DNA from: Streptomyces tuirus | GTDB taxonomy: Bacteria; Actinomycetota; Actinomycetes; Streptomycetales; Streptomycetaceae | NCBI RefSeq assembly: GCF_014701095.1 | Contig: NZ_AP023439.1 | Coordinates: forward strand, 3,150,001 to 3,214,000 | Direction: 5' to 3' | Length of the DNA: 64,000 bases | Shown: one piece after another, positions 44,418 to 53,243 of the stretch | Position numbering within the stretch: position 1 is the first letter of the stretch | Layout: each line of letters starts with the position of its first letter | The notes under the pieces: generated by a model | The model's database searches: none | What the model was told of the DNA's origin: nothing | Seen by the model: only the letters and a program-made list of their open reading frames with translations | Position numbers and translations under genes: made by a program

Positions 44418-45671
44418 GTGCTGTTGGGCGAAGACACAGGAGGGCGGCGGCTGCCCGGGAACACCGCGGAGCCGGCCGGCGGGGAGCGGCCGACGGTCGC
44501 CATCGTCGGCGCGGGCATCGGCGGACTGACCCTGGCCGGCGCGCTGAGCGCGAGCGGCACGCCGTACGTGATCCACGAGCAGACCCGTGAACTGGCCGAG
44601 GTGGGCGCCGGCGTCCAGCTCTCCCCCAACGCGATCCGCCCGCTGCTGCGCCTCGGCCTCGGCCCGGCGCTGGAGGAACACGCGGTGCGGATCGACGCGA
44701 TGGAGGTACGCGGCTGGAACGGGCGGCCCATCGCGCGCACGCCGCTCGGCACGGACTGCGAGCGCATGTTCGCGGCGCCGTACTTGACCATCCACCGGGC
44801 GCATCTGCACGACGCGCTGCTGTCCCTGGTCGACCGGGACCGGCTGGGCCTCGGGCAGAAGCTGAGCGCGGCGCGTGAACTGCCGGGCGGGACGGGCGTG
44901 CACCTCTCCTTCGCGGACGGCTCGGTGCGCGAGGCGGACGTGGTGGTCGGCGCGGACGGCATCCACTCCACGGTCCGCGAGACACTGCGCCGCGACGAGC
45001 CGGTCTACTCGGGGCTGGGCATCTACCGGGGTCTGGTCCCCGTGGACGCGCTGCCCGCCGAGGCCCGCGAGCGCCTGGTGCGCCTGTGGCTCGGCCCTGG
45101 CGGGCACTTCGTGGCCTACCCGGTCGCGTCCGGCAGTTACCTCAGCTACGCCGCGACCGTGCCGTTGCCGTCCGACGCGCCGCCCCGCGAGTCCTGGTCG
45201 CGGCCCGGTGACCCGGACGAGCTACGGGCGGTCTTCGGCTCCTGGACGGGCCTGGTCGCCGACATCGTCGCGGCCGTGGAGACGACCCACCAGTGGGCGC
45301 TGCACGACCGGCCGCCGCTGCGGAGCTGGTCCACCGACCGCATCACGCTGCTCGGCGACGCGGCCCACCCCATGCTGCCGTTCATGGCGCAGGGCGCCAA
45401 CCAGGCGATCGAGGACGCGATGGACCTGGCCGCCTGCCTGGCCGACGCGCCGGCCGGGGCGATCCCCGGGCGTCTGGCCCACTACGAGGCGCTGCGCATC
45501 CCGCGCACGGCCGAGGTCCAGCGCGGCTCCCGCGGCAACGCGGGCATCCTGCACCTCCCGGACGGCCCCGCCCAGCGCCGCCGGGACGCCCAGATGGCGG
45601 TCCACGCGGCCCTGCACGACCGCGCGGCGCTCTACGCCCACGAGACGGGCCGCAGCGTGGTGCCGGCTTGA
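44418..45671 (+). CDS. FAD-dependent aromatic monooxygenase (salicylate/3-hydroxybenzoate hydroxylase-like)
   Basis: A 417-residue group A flavoprotein hydroxylase. VAIVGAGIGGLTLAGAL is the FAD ADP-binding fold, VVVGADGIHSTVR the DG motif and ITLLGDAAHPMLPFMAQGANQAIEDA the GD motif that also contacts NAD(P)H. GTG 44418 has GGAAGGCGG upstream. It could hydroxylate an aromatic such as 3,4-AHBA, or be a catabolic gene outside the cluster. It marks the likely edge of secondary metabolism. Confidence 0.85.
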   Translation: MLLGEDTGGRRLPGNTAEPAGGERPTVAIVGAGIGGLTLAGALSASGTPYVIHEQTRELAEVGAGVQLSPNAIRPLLRLGLGPALEEHAVRIDAMEVRGWNGRPIARTPLGTDCERMFAAPYLTIHRAHLHDALLSLVDRDRLGLGQKLSAARELPGGTGVHLSFADGSVREADVVVGADGIHSTVRETLRRDEPVYSGLGIYRGLVPVDALPAEARERLVRLWLGPGGHFVAYPVASGSYLSYAATVPLPSDAPPRESWSRPGDPDELRAVFGSWTGLVADIVAAVETTHQWALHDRPPLRSWSTDRITLLGDAAHPMLPFMAQGANQAIEDAMDLAACLADAPAGAIPGRLAHYEALRIPRTAEVQRGSRGNAGILHLPDGPAQRRRDAQMAVHAALHDRAALYAHETGRSVVPA

Positions 45672-45785
45672 TCCATCCGGAAACTCACCGAAACATGGAG
45701 GAAGGGAACCTTTCTCCCCTGCCGTCACGCCACTCCGGCCGCTCCGGGCCGTCGCATGTCAGTGCCCGCTTCTACGATGCGGCGC

Positions 45786-46346
45786 ATGCCTGAGTGGATG
45801 CAAGTCGACCTGCCTGTCAGTGAGTTCGGTTGGCATGACGAGGTGAATCTCGTGTTCGCGCGCGGGATGGGGCTCGACGTGCTTGCCGAGGGGTTGCGGG
45901 GGCTGCGGCGGGAGCCGTTGGTGAGCGGGGAGGGGAACGGGTGGGTGTGGGTGGTGCACGACATGCTCAACGCCGGGATCGAGGACTTCGACCCCGTGTC
46001 GTACGGGGAGCTGGGGACCGCCGGTGAGCTCGTCGTGTTCGTGACCGAGCCGTGCAGCGCGAAGGCACATCCACCGCACTTCGAGTACTACCGGGACGGG
46101 CGGCTCATCACCTGGTTCAGCTTCGAGGACCTGACGCAGCGCCCCGGCGACAACCCGGACTACCTGTCCGCCGAGCTGCTGGAGGCGAAGCTGATCGGGC
46201 CCGGCTCCGAGTGCGAGCGGGAGGGGCAGGACGGGCACGACTGCTTCGACCACCACTACGAGGACCACGACCGCATCGTCCGGGCCGTCGCCGGCTTCTT
46301 CGCACTGCCCTCCCCGCCGCTGTCGCCGGAGGTGACGGCCGCGTGA
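45786..46346 (+). CDS. Uncharacterised protein, first of a coupled DUF6461-like pair
   Basis: A 186-residue soluble protein of unknown function. NGWVWVVHDMLNAGIEDFDP and FEYYRDGRLITWFSFEDLTQRPGDNPDYL resemble the DUF6461 pattern (from memory). It also has an acidic Cys/His cluster, GHDCFDHHYEDHDR. ATG 45786 (MPEWMQVDL) is chosen over an upstream start at 45756. The next gene starts inside its stop (GTGA), so the two are coupled. Confidence 0.7.
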   Translation: MPEWMQVDLPVSEFGWHDEVNLVFARGMGLDVLAEGLRGLRREPLVSGEGNGWVWVVHDMLNAGIEDFDPVSYGELGTAGELVVFVTEPCSAKAHPPHFEYYRDGRLITWFSFEDLTQRPGDNPDYLSAELLEAKLIGPGSECEREGQDGHDCFDHHYEDHDRIVRAVAGFFALPSPPLSPEVTAA

Positions 46347-46906
46347 CCTGGCTCGCCCCGGCCACCTTCCTCACGTTCTGCCGGGGAATCCCCCTGGCAG
46401 ACCTCACCGGCTTCTTCGCCGAAGCCGGCCTGCCCGCCGACGCCTCCGGCACGGAGCACGGCTGGGCCTGGCTGACCCACCACCCGGGCACCACCGCCGA
46501 CGGGGGCGCCGTCCAGGAGCTCGGCCAGTACATCACCGGCTTCCGGTACACGGACCGCGTGCGGGACCAGCAGAACGTCGACATGGTCTTCCTGGCCTCC
46601 ACCCCCGCGTGCGCGTGCGGCACCGCGTACGCGGTGCCCCACTGCGCCGAGCACCCGTACCAGTTCGCCTACAGCCGCGGCGGTTTCGCCGTCTGTCTCT
46701 TCAACGTCGGTGCCCGCCGGGAGTCCCACCGCTTCGGCGGCCAGGCCGACCTCTTCATCCGCCGGTTCCTGGAGCAGGGCATCGTCGGCCGCACCACCCG
46801 CTACGACTCCGAGCCGGGCTTCAACCCGGACGGCACCCACACCGTACGGATCATCGCCGAGCACTTCGGCCTCCCGGCGGCGCCCCTCGGCCGGACCGGC
46901 CCGTGA
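46343..46906 (+). CDS. Uncharacterised protein, second of the DUF6461-like pair
   Basis: A 187-residue soluble protein. FLTFCRGIPLADLTGFFAEAGLP and HGWAWLTHHPG suggest common ancestry with the preceding gene. CACGTAYAVPHCAEH forms a possible metal-binding Cys/His cluster. GTG 46343 overlaps the previous stop by 4 nt. Two linked, diverged paralogues may form a heteromer; no function is known. Confidence 0.7.
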   Translation: MTWLAPATFLTFCRGIPLADLTGFFAEAGLPADASGTEHGWAWLTHHPGTTADGGAVQELGQYITGFRYTDRVRDQQNVDMVFLASTPACACGTAYAVPHCAEHPYQFAYSRGGFAVCLFNVGARRESHRFGGQADLFIRRFLEQGIVGRTTRYDSEPGFNPDGTHTVRIIAEHFGLPAAPLGRTGP

Positions 46907-47004
46907 GCGCCGGAGCCTCAGGTCCGAGCGCTCGTCCAGGCGTCCGTCGTACTTGAGTACGCGTGCTCATGACGCCCCCCGCACCGCTCCCCGATCCTGG
47001 TCGT

Positions 47005-47487
47005 ATGACGAATCGGGGAATCGTGGCGGCCGGGGCCGCGCTCGTCGGCGGGGTGCCTGTGGCCGCCTGGGGGCTGATGGGGCAGCAGAACTACGCCGGG
47101 CTGCCGGCCAGTGAGCTGGACTACGCGTTCCAGCCGTGGGACATCGGCGACGGCGTGGCCGCCGTCGCCGGGGGGATCGCGCTCGTGCTGGCGGTGGCCG
47201 GTGGCGTGGTACTCGTGCGGCGGTCCCTGCGCGGGGCGATGGACCAGCGCTGGTGGGGCGTCCTCGGGCCGCTGGTGGCACTCGGGCTCATGGCCGGTGT
47301 GGGGTGGCGGATCCTGACCGCGGGGGGCATCGGAGCCAACATCGGCGCCGGGCTGCTGATCATCTTCGGTACGCCGATCGCCGCCGGGCTGCTGCTGTGG
47401 TCCCTGGCGTGGGCGTTCTGGCTGGCCACCCAGGGCCGGGGGCACGAGGGCGGCGCGGAGTTGGGTGCCGCCTCCCGCGGGGTGTAG
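47005..47487 (+). CDS. Small four-helix membrane protein
   Basis: A 160-residue protein with hydrophobic segments near residues 7-25, 50-71, 85-102 and 113-136. No family motif is recognised. ATG 47005 is the best start, though the ribosome site is weak. It stands alone. Confidence 0.7.
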   Translation: MTNRGIVAAGAALVGGVPVAAWGLMGQQNYAGLPASELDYAFQPWDIGDGVAAVAGGIALVLAVAGGVVLVRRSLRGAMDQRWWGVLGPLVALGLMAGVGWRILTAGGIGANIGAGLLIIFGTPIAAGLLLWSLAWAFWLATQGRGHEGGAELGAASRGV

Positions 47488-47621
47488 CGCCCGCGGGGGC
47501 TGACCGTGGCCGAAACTCCACGGCAGGGCGGCGACGGGAGGAACAACGCCGTTGTCTCACAGGCAAGTTCGCCTAGGTTGGTGAGCCGGTCCCCCTTCCC
47601 CGCCCCTCAGGAGGCCCCGCC

Positions 47622-48449
47622 GTGTCCGACGACAGCCTGCGCGACCGCATCGACACCTCCAAGCCGCACTCGGCCCGCTTCTGGAACTACTTCGTCGGCG
47701 GCAAGGACAACTACGACGTCGACCGCGAGATCGGCGACCAGATCAAGTCGATCTTCCCGGGCCTCGTCGACGTGGCGGTCACGAGCCGCCGGTTCCTGGG
47801 GCGCGCCGTCGGCTACCTCGCCGGTGAGCAGGGGGTACGCCAGTTCCTGGACGTCGGCACCGGGTTGCCCACCGCCGACAACACCCACGAGGTCGCCCAG
47901 CGGGTCGCACCCGACGCCCGGATCGTCTACGTCGACAACGACCCCATCGTGCTGGCCCACGCCAACGCGCTGCTCACCAGCACCCGTGAGGGCAGGACCG
48001 CCTACCTGGACGCCGACCTGTACGACCCCGAGGCCGTCCTGAAGGCCGCCGCCGGCACGCTCGACCTGTCCCGGCCCGTCGGCCTGATGATCCTCAACAC
48101 CCTCGGCCACGTCGCCGACTACGAGCGGGCGCGCGAGCTGGTGCGGCGGCTGATGGCCGGGCTGCCGTCCGGCAGTCACCTGGTGATCAGCGACAGCACC
48201 GCGACCAGTGAGGGCATGATCGCCGCGTCGGAGGCGTACAACGCGAGTGGGGCCGTGCCGTACTACGTCCGGCCGGTCGCCGAGATCGCCGGGTTCTTCG
48301 ACGGGCTGGAGCTGGTGGAGCCGGGGGTGGTGAGGGTTTCCGAGTGGCGAGCGGGGACCTCCGGTGATGCCGGTTCCGGTGCTGTCGGTTCTGGTGCCAT
48401 CGGTTCTGGTTCCGTGGATGCGTACTGCGGGGTGGGGCGCAAGGCGTAG
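47622..48449 (+). CDS. SAM-dependent methyltransferase, DUF574 family
   Basis: A 275-residue member of a large actinobacterial methyltransferase family often found many times per Streptomyces genome. PHSARFWNYFVGGKDNYDVDREIGD opens it, FLDVGTGLPTADNTHEVAQ is the SAM-binding motif I, and VYVDNDPIVLAHANALL motif II. The C-terminal end has an in-frame GSG repeat (GSGAVGSGAIGSGS). GTG 47622 has AGGAGG. Substrate unknown. Confidence 0.92.
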   Translation: MSDDSLRDRIDTSKPHSARFWNYFVGGKDNYDVDREIGDQIKSIFPGLVDVAVTSRRFLGRAVGYLAGEQGVRQFLDVGTGLPTADNTHEVAQRVAPDARIVYVDNDPIVLAHANALLTSTREGRTAYLDADLYDPEAVLKAAAGTLDLSRPVGLMILNTLGHVADYERARELVRRLMAGLPSGSHLVISDSTATSEGMIAASEAYNASGAVPYYVRPVAEIAGFFDGLELVEPGVVRVSEWRAGTSGDAGSGAVGSGAIGSGSVDAYCGVGRKA

Positions 48450-48482
48450 GTGCGTGGTCGGGTGCGGCGGGGTGGGGGCTGG

Positions 48483-48655
48483 TCGCGCAGTTCCCCGCGC
48501 CCCCAAGAAGGTGCCTCGCCGCGCAGGCCCGCCGCGCAGTTCCCCGCGCCCCCAAGAAGGTGCCTCGCCACGCAGGCCCGTCGCGTAGTACTCCGCGCCC
48601 CCAAGAAGGTGCCTCGCCACGCGGGCCCGTCGCGTGGTGCTCCGCGCCCCAGGAG
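48483..48655. repeat. Tandem copies of a common Streptomyces intergenic repeat
   Basis: The motif GCGCAGTTCCCCGCGCCCCC, followed by AAGAAGGTGCCTCGCC, occurs about four times with a 57-bp period and growing divergence (GTAGTACTCCGCGCCCCC, GTGGTGCTCCGCGCCCC). GCGCAGTTCCCCGCGCCCC is, from memory, widespread between Streptomyces genes; here it is locally amplified. No gene is present in the 285-bp gap. Confidence 0.85.
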
Positions 48656-48734
48656 GGAACCTCCGGCCGGCCTTCCGTCACCCGTCCGGGCCGGTCACCT
48701 CAGCTCTGGATCACCCCCACGCCATAATCAGGAC

Positions 48735-49418
48735 ATGCCCGACCCTCCCCCCGTCCCCGAGCCCATCGGCCGGCTTCTCGGTGATCTGCTGGCGGTGGGT
48801 GAGGGCTACTCCCTCGTCCTCGCCGGCGGATACGCGGCGCTGGCGCACGGGCTGGTGGAGCGGACCGGGCCGGACGTGGACCTGGCCACCGGGCACCCGG
48901 CCGCGCTGGAGGCCGTCGCGGACGCGGTCCGCAGCGGGCTGGTGGGGCGCGGCTGGCTCGTGCAGACCCTGGAGGCCGGGCCGCTGTCCGCCCAGTTCCT
49001 GGTGACCGACGCGCCGAGCGGCGTGGAGTGCCAGGTCGCCCTCCACAAGGAGGTGCTGTGGCGCCCGGCCGTCGAGACGGGGCTCGGTCCCGCGCTCTCC
49101 CTCGACGACCTCGCCGGCACCCGGGTGCGGGACCTGGCCGACCGCGGTCTCGCCCGCGACCTGGTCGACGTCCGGGCCGCCTCGGCCCTCTGGAGCCACC
49201 CCGAACTCGAGGAGCTCGGCCGCCGCCACGCCCCCGACACCTTCGACCTCACCGACCTCCAGGCCCGGCTGACCGGCACGGACTGGCTCGACGACAGGGC
49301 GTTCACCGCACAGGGCCTCGACGGGCCGTCCGTCGCCGGGCTGCGCCGCTGGGCCCAGGAGTGGGCCGACGACATCGCGGAACGCCTCATCGAGGGCGGG
49401 GCCCCGGACGAGGAGTGA
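48735..49418 (+). CDS. AbiEii/AbiGii-like nucleotidyltransferase protein
   Basis: A 227-residue nucleotidyltransferase-fold protein. LVLAGGYAALAHGLVERTGPDVDLATGH has the GG...H...DVDL arrangement of the AbiEii/DUF1814 group, whose toxins modify tRNA or other RNA. A conserved-type LDDLAGTRVRDLADRGLARDLVDVRAA follows. No cognate AbiEi antitoxin gene lies beside it, so it may be a solitary, non-toxin relative. ATG 48735 is used. Confidence 0.75.
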   Translation: MPDPPPVPEPIGRLLGDLLAVGEGYSLVLAGGYAALAHGLVERTGPDVDLATGHPAALEAVADAVRSGLVGRGWLVQTLEAGPLSAQFLVTDAPSGVECQVALHKEVLWRPAVETGLGPALSLDDLAGTRVRDLADRGLARDLVDVRAASALWSHPELEELGRRHAPDTFDLTDLQARLTGTDWLDDRAFTAQGLDGPSVAGLRRWAQEWADDIAERLIEGGAPDEE

Positions 49419-49464
49419 CCCGCGCGACCCCGCACGTGGACCTACCGGTCGGTACCCTGAGCCG

Positions 49465-49950
49465 ATGGGGAACTGGGCAGCCGGGCACGTGGGGGTCGTC
49501 GCCGCGCTGGTGCGCGCGGCGTTCCTGGTCGACGGTGTGTACGCGGAGGCCGGCCGGGCGTACGGACTGACGCCCCAGCAGGGGCAGTTGCTGTGCGTGC
49601 TGATGCACCAGCCGTACGGGATGAGCGAGCTCGGCGAGACGCTGGGGCTGGCGAAGTCGAGCCTGACCGGGCTGGTGGACCGGACGGTGCGGCGCGGACT
49701 GGTACGGCGGGAGGCCGACCCGCGTGACGGGCGGGCCGTGCGGGTGGGGCTGACGGACGAAGGGGCCGCGCTCGCGGGGAAGTTCTACGCCGAGACCTGC
49801 CGTCGTATGGAGGCACTGCCGTCCGGGCTGAGCGGCGCCGAGCGGGATCGGCTTGCCGTCCTGCTGTCACGGGTCGTGGCGGACAACGAGGTTCCCGAGG
49901 TGTTCGTGGAGGGTGGAAGGGCCGTGGTCTCCGGCGGCTCACCGTCCTGA
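49465..49950 (+). CDS. MarR family transcriptional regulator
   Basis: A 161-residue winged-helix regulator. YGLTPQQGQLLCVLMHQPYGMSELGETLGLAKSSLTGLVDRTVRRGLVRREADPRDGRAVRVGLTDEG spans the recognition helix and DPRDGR wing. It converges on an MFS gene and their 3' ends overlap by 12 bp. It probably senses a small molecule and may control that exporter. Confidence 0.9.
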   Translation: MGNWAAGHVGVVAALVRAAFLVDGVYAEAGRAYGLTPQQGQLLCVLMHQPYGMSELGETLGLAKSSLTGLVDRTVRRGLVRREADPRDGRAVRVGLTDEGAALAGKFYAETCRRMEALPSGLSGAERDRLAVLLSRVVADNEVPEVFVEGGRAVVSGGSPS

Positions 49951-51135
49951 GCCGGTTTCGCAGCTCACCGTCCTGAGTTCCTCCCGCCTCGCCGCGCCCA
50001 TCAGCAGCAGCGTCACCCCCGCCGACCCGACGGCCATCACCGTCATCGCCCGGGCGGGGGAGGTCAGTTGGGCCAGTGAGCCGGCCAGTGCCGCCGCGAC
50101 CCCCTGCATCGTCAGCATCCCCGCGGAGTGCAGCCCCAGGGCATGCCCCGACAGCTCGTCGGGGGTGAGGGCCACCAGTCGCTCCTGCTGCACGAGGCTC
50201 GCGCCGAACCCCACGGAGGCCAGCGTCACCGCGGCCGCCGCGAGCGGAAGCGCCGGGTGCAGAAGGAACGGCAGGTACGGGACGGCCAGGAGCAGCAGGA
50301 GCGGGAAGCCCAGGCGGGGGCGCAGGCGTGGCGGCAGTACGCGGCCGACCAGCACGTCCCCGGTGAGCATGCCCAGCGCGGCGCAGGCGAACAGGGTGCC
50401 TGCGGAGTCGGGGACGTAGGAGACGTAGAGGGATTCGCAGCCGACGACCAGGCCGTTGGGGATCCACAGGGCCAGATAGACCTGGCGGCGGGGCGGCGAG
50501 GACCAGAGCAGGGCGTTGGCGCGCCAGGTCGCCGACGCCGAGGGGCGGCCCGTCGCACGGGGCGGGCGGGAGGACAGGCACAGGCGGATCACGACCGCCG
50601 CCACGGCGTACAGCGCCGCCGCGAGCAGCAGGCCCGTCCGCGGTGAGAGGACCGCCACCAGGACGCCTCCGGTGGCGAACCCGATGATCTGCATGACCCC
50701 CGACATCATGTTGAAGACCGAACGCCCCAGCAGGTAGCCGTCCTTGGAGAGGATCTCGTTCACCAGGCCCCAGCGCACTCCCCCGCCGAGCGAGGCGGCC
50801 AGACCCTGGCCGACGAGGACGGCGAAGACGCCCCAGAGGGGCAGCGCGGGCAGGGCGAGCACGGCCGTGCCGGCGGCGAAGGCGAGGGAGATGCCGGTCA
50901 GCGTGGACCGCGGGGGCAGACGGTCGGCGCCCGACAGCAGGAACGTCGCCCCGAGCACCTGGGTCAGCGACGGCCCGAACATGCTCAGCGCTGACAGCAG
51001 GGGCGAGTCCGTCGCGCGGAACACCAGGACGCCCAGGGCCAGTCCACTGACCGTCTGGGCCACGACGGTGGCCGAGGAGGCGAGGAAGAGAGGGGTGAAC
51101 TCCGGGGTGCGGAAGAGCTGCCGGTAGCTGCGCAT
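49939..51135 (-). CDS. MFS transporter (12-TM)
   Basis: A 398-residue membrane transporter of the MFS_3/enterobactin-exporter-like group. FLASSATVVAQTVSGLALGVLVFRATDSPLLSALSMFGPSLTQVLGA covers helices 1-2, and a GRSVFNMMSGVMQIIGFATGGVLV segment lies in helices 5-6. About twelve hydrophobic segments. ATG 51135 has GGAGA. It is convergent with a MarR regulator and divergent from an ArsR-type regulator. Substrate unknown. Confidence 0.88.
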   Translation of the reverse strand: MRSYRQLFRTPEFTPLFLASSATVVAQTVSGLALGVLVFRATDSPLLSALSMFGPSLTQVLGATFLLSGADRLPPRSTLTGISLAFAAGTAVLALPALPLWGVFAVLVGQGLAASLGGGVRWGLVNEILSKDGYLLGRSVFNMMSGVMQIIGFATGGVLVAVLSPRTGLLLAAALYAVAAVVIRLCLSSRPPRATGRPSASATWRANALLWSSPPRRQVYLALWIPNGLVVGCESLYVSYVPDSAGTLFACAALGMLTGDVLVGRVLPPRLRPRLGFPLLLLLAVPYLPFLLHPALPLAAAAVTLASVGFGASLVQQERLVALTPDELSGHALGLHSAGMLTMQGVAAALAGSLAQLTSPARAMTVMAVGSAGVTLLLMGAARREELRTVSCETGSGR

Positions 51136-51217
51136 GCGGCGAGTCTCCGGCGGGCGGCGAGGGCTCGTTATTGTTTCGCCGGGACGCGAAAGGTCGGGCC
51201 CGCGAAAGGGGGGCGGC

Positions 51218-52261
51218 GTGGGCTGGTGGCAGATCAACGCCGACACCCTGGCCGGGAGCCGGTTCGTGATCTCGCCGTTCGCCGAGGCCTTCGCGAGTCT
51301 GCGGCTGCTGCACGGGGCCGAGGCGGCGCATCCCGGCGAGCGGCGGTGGCTCGACGCCCATCTGCCGGCCTACCGGCGGCGGCTCGCGGGCGACCCGGTG
51401 ACCGCGCAGCTGATCCACGCGGGGATCGGGCGGGAGTGGACGGCCGACTTCCTCACCCCCACCCCGCGCGAGGGGGAGACCTTCGAGCAGGGGGTGGCGC
51501 GGGTGCGGGCGGCCGACCCGGAGGCGGCCCGCGCCGACCTCACCGTCTCGCTGCGCGGCCCGGTTCCGGCCCGGCTGCACCGCGGCGACCTCCCGGAGCG
51601 CGCCGCGGACCTGCTGACGTACGTCTGGACCACGGCCGTGGAGCCGTACTGGCCGCAGCGCCGGCGCGTCCTGGAGGCCGATGTGGTCGCGCGGACCGCG
51701 CAGGTCAGCCGGGGCGGCTGGGCGAGCGCGCTGGACACGCTGCGGCCGGGCACGCAGTGGCTCGGGGAGAACCGGCTCCAGGTCAACGCGCACGAGTACC
51801 CGCCGCGTGAGCTGTCCGGCGCGGAGCTGGTGTTCGTGCCCATCACGACGCAGCGCATCGGCTGGGTGGCGTGGGAGGGGACGGACCGGTACGCGCTGGT
51901 CTACCCGTGCGCCGGGGCGCTCGCCGACCCCGACGGCAGGCCCGTGCCCGCGAGCCTCGGCGCGCTGCTGGGCACCGCCCGCGCCGGGGTGCTGGTCCGG
52001 CTCGGCTCGCCGCTGAGCACCAGCCAGCTGGTCGCCGTGACCGGGCAGGGGCTCGGCTCGGTCGGGCGGCATCTGCGGGTGCTGCTGGACGCCGGTCTGG
52101 TGGAGCGATGGGGGTCCCCCCTGGTCGAGCGGAGCCGAGAGCTTGGGGGAGGGCGGGCAGGTCGGTGCTGTACTCGCGGACGGCGGCGGGGCAGGTCCTG
52201 GTGGAGGCCACCGAGGCCCGGACCCGGCCCGGCACCCGGCGGAGCTAGGGTCTGCTCATGA
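51218..52261 (+). CDS. ArsR-type HTH regulator (DUF5937-like), frameshifted by a 44-bp repeat insertion
   Basis: The protein begins GWWQINADTLAGSRFVISPF and keeps a DUF5937-like N-terminal domain and a C-terminal ArsR HTH (LGSPLSTSQLVAVTGQGLGSVGRHLRVLLDAGLVE). Right after GLVER the frame enters a palindromic repeat (52108-52151). Downstream, the expected wing RAGRSVLYSRTAAGQVLVEA is intact but in another frame (to 52248). Removing the 44 bases joins ER to AGRSVLYSR exactly. As written the product has a foreign basic tail and ends at 52261, overlapping the peroxidase ATG. It is probably altered or inactive. GTG 51218 has GAAAGGGGG. Confidence 0.8.
   Translation: MGWWQINADTLAGSRFVISPFAEAFASLRLLHGAEAAHPGERRWLDAHLPAYRRRLAGDPVTAQLIHAGIGREWTADFLTPTPREGETFEQGVARVRAADPEAARADLTVSLRGPVPARLHRGDLPERAADLLTYVWTTAVEPYWPQRRRVLEADVVARTAQVSRGGWASALDTLRPGTQWLGENRLQVNAHEYPPRELSGAELVFVPITTQRIGWVAWEGTDRYALVYPCAGALADPDGRPVPASLGALLGTARAGVLVRLGSPLSTSQLVAVTGQGLGSVGRHLRVLLDAGLVERWGSPLVERSRELGGGRAGRCCTRGRRRGRSWWRPPRPGPGPAPGGARVCS
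52108..52151. repeat. 44-bp palindromic Streptomyces repeat inserted in a coding region
   Basis: ATGGGGGTCCCCCC opens the element and CTTGGGGGAG closes it, around an inner CTGGTCGAGCGGAGCCGAGAG. The opposite strand reads CTCCCCCAAGCTCTCGGCTC, which I recognise as a very common Streptomyces intergenic repeat. Here it lies inside a gene and its length is not a multiple of three. Confidence 0.85.
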
Positions 52262-52761
52262 CGACTACCAACGGTTCCTCTCCCCTCGACGTCGAGATCG
52301 GTGCGCTGCAGGGCGGCCCGGCCGACCTGTCCCAGTACGCGGGCAAGGCGGTGCTCGTGGTGAACGTCGCCTCCAAGTGCGGCCTGACCCCGCAGTACAC
52401 GGGCCTGGAGAAGCTTCACGAGCAGTACGCCGGGCGCGGCTTCAGCGTCCTCGGCGTGCCCTGCAACCAGTTCCTCGGGCAGGAGCCCGGCAGCGCCGAC
52501 GAGATCGCCGAGTTCTGCTCGGCCACGTACGGCGTGACCTTCCCGCTGACCGAGAAGGTGGAGGTGAACGGCGAGGGCCGGCACCCGCTGTACGACCGCC
52601 TGACCGGCTTCGCGGACGCCGAAGGGCACAGCGGGGACATCCGCTGGAACTTCGAGAAGTTCCTCATCGGCCGCGACGGGCGGGTCGTCGCGCGCTTCTC
52701 GCCGCAGACCGAGCCGGACGCGGCGGAGGTCATGGCGGCGATCGAGGCCCAGCTGGCCTGA
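52258..52761 (+). CDS. Glutathione peroxidase family thiol peroxidase
   Basis: A 167-residue GPx-fold peroxidase; in actinomycetes it uses thioredoxin-type or mycothiol-linked reductants rather than glutathione. VVNVASKCGLTPQYTGLEKLHEQY carries the catalytic Cys (not selenocysteine), LGVPCNQFLGQEPG the Gln and resolving-type region, and IRWNFEKFLIGRDG the Trp-Asn of the tetrad. ATG 52258 overlaps the end of the disrupted regulator frame. Confidence 0.95.
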   Translation: MTTTNGSSPLDVEIGALQGGPADLSQYAGKAVLVVNVASKCGLTPQYTGLEKLHEQYAGRGFSVLGVPCNQFLGQEPGSADEIAEFCSATYGVTFPLTEKVEVNGEGRHPLYDRLTGFADAEGHSGDIRWNFEKFLIGRDGRVVARFSPQTEPDAAEVMAAIEAQLA

Positions 52762-53051
52762 CGGCCGCTGCTCGACCTTGCCTCTGGTGGCTTGACCTTG
52801 CCTCTGGGGCTTGACCGTGCCTCTGGGGCAGGCCCGAGCGTCCTCGTCATCGGGCGGACGAGCCGCCGGGAGCTCTACTTCGCGGACTGGGCGGCGGCGG
52901 GGCCCGAGGATGCGGTGTGTGACGTGGCGTTCCCGGTGAGCTGATGCCTCTGGGGCAGGCCCGCGGGCACAGCGGAGCCCTCTCGGCTAGGACGGCGATG
53001 CTGGTCGAGAGGGCTCTGTCGGTGGTGCTTGTGGTGCTGTCGATCGCTGGG
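52762..53051. other. Intergenic region with short repeats and a possible gene remnant
   Basis: GCTTGACCTTGCCTCTGG is repeated three times at about 19-bp spacing after the peroxidase stop, and GCCTCTGGGGCAGGCCC recurs at about 52820 and 52945. One frame between them reads PSVLVIGRTSRRELYFADWA to a stop, which looks protein-like but has no start or ribosome site. Confidence 0.5.
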
Positions 53052-53243
53052 TCAGGCCTTGACCGAGGCCACGAAGGCGTTCCAGGCGTGGGCGGGAAAC
53101 GCCAGCTTGGGGCCCTCGGGGATCTTGGTGTCCCCGAGCTCCAGGGCCTCGGCGACGGTCGACCTGACCATCACACACGCGCCGTTGTTGTTGGTGTAGG
53201 AGGACGTCGTCCACGTTTCCGTGGCGCCCAGACGAATTGCCAT
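53052..53243 (-). CDS. DUF397 domain small protein
   Basis: A 63-residue protein of a Streptomyces-rich family. WTTSSYTNNNGACVMVRS is the family opening and FPAHAWNAFVASVKA the ending. DUF397 genes usually lie beside an XRE-type regulator, as here, and the pairs behave like regulator/partner or antitoxin/toxin-like modules; the WhiJ system is one example. It lies about 190 bp downstream of its partner on the same strand. Confidence 0.92.
   Translation of the reverse strand: MAIRLGATETWTTSSYTNNNGACVMVRSTVAEALELGDTKIPEGPKLAFPAHAWNAFVASVKA

Noticed and set aside
41693..45671. YceI, exporter and FAD monooxygenase as proven parts of the RiPP cluster
   Set aside because: They follow a strong terminator and show no RiPP-specific feature; membership is plausible for the exporter but not shown by sequence.
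48735..49418. AbiE toxin-antitoxin phage defence system
   Set aside because: No AbiEi-like antitoxin gene is next to it, and solitary nucleotidyltransferases of this type are common in Streptomyces.
52830..52940. Small protein gene reading PSVLVIGRTSRRELYFADWA
   Set aside because: There is no start codon with a ribosome site and no recognised family; it may be a remnant.
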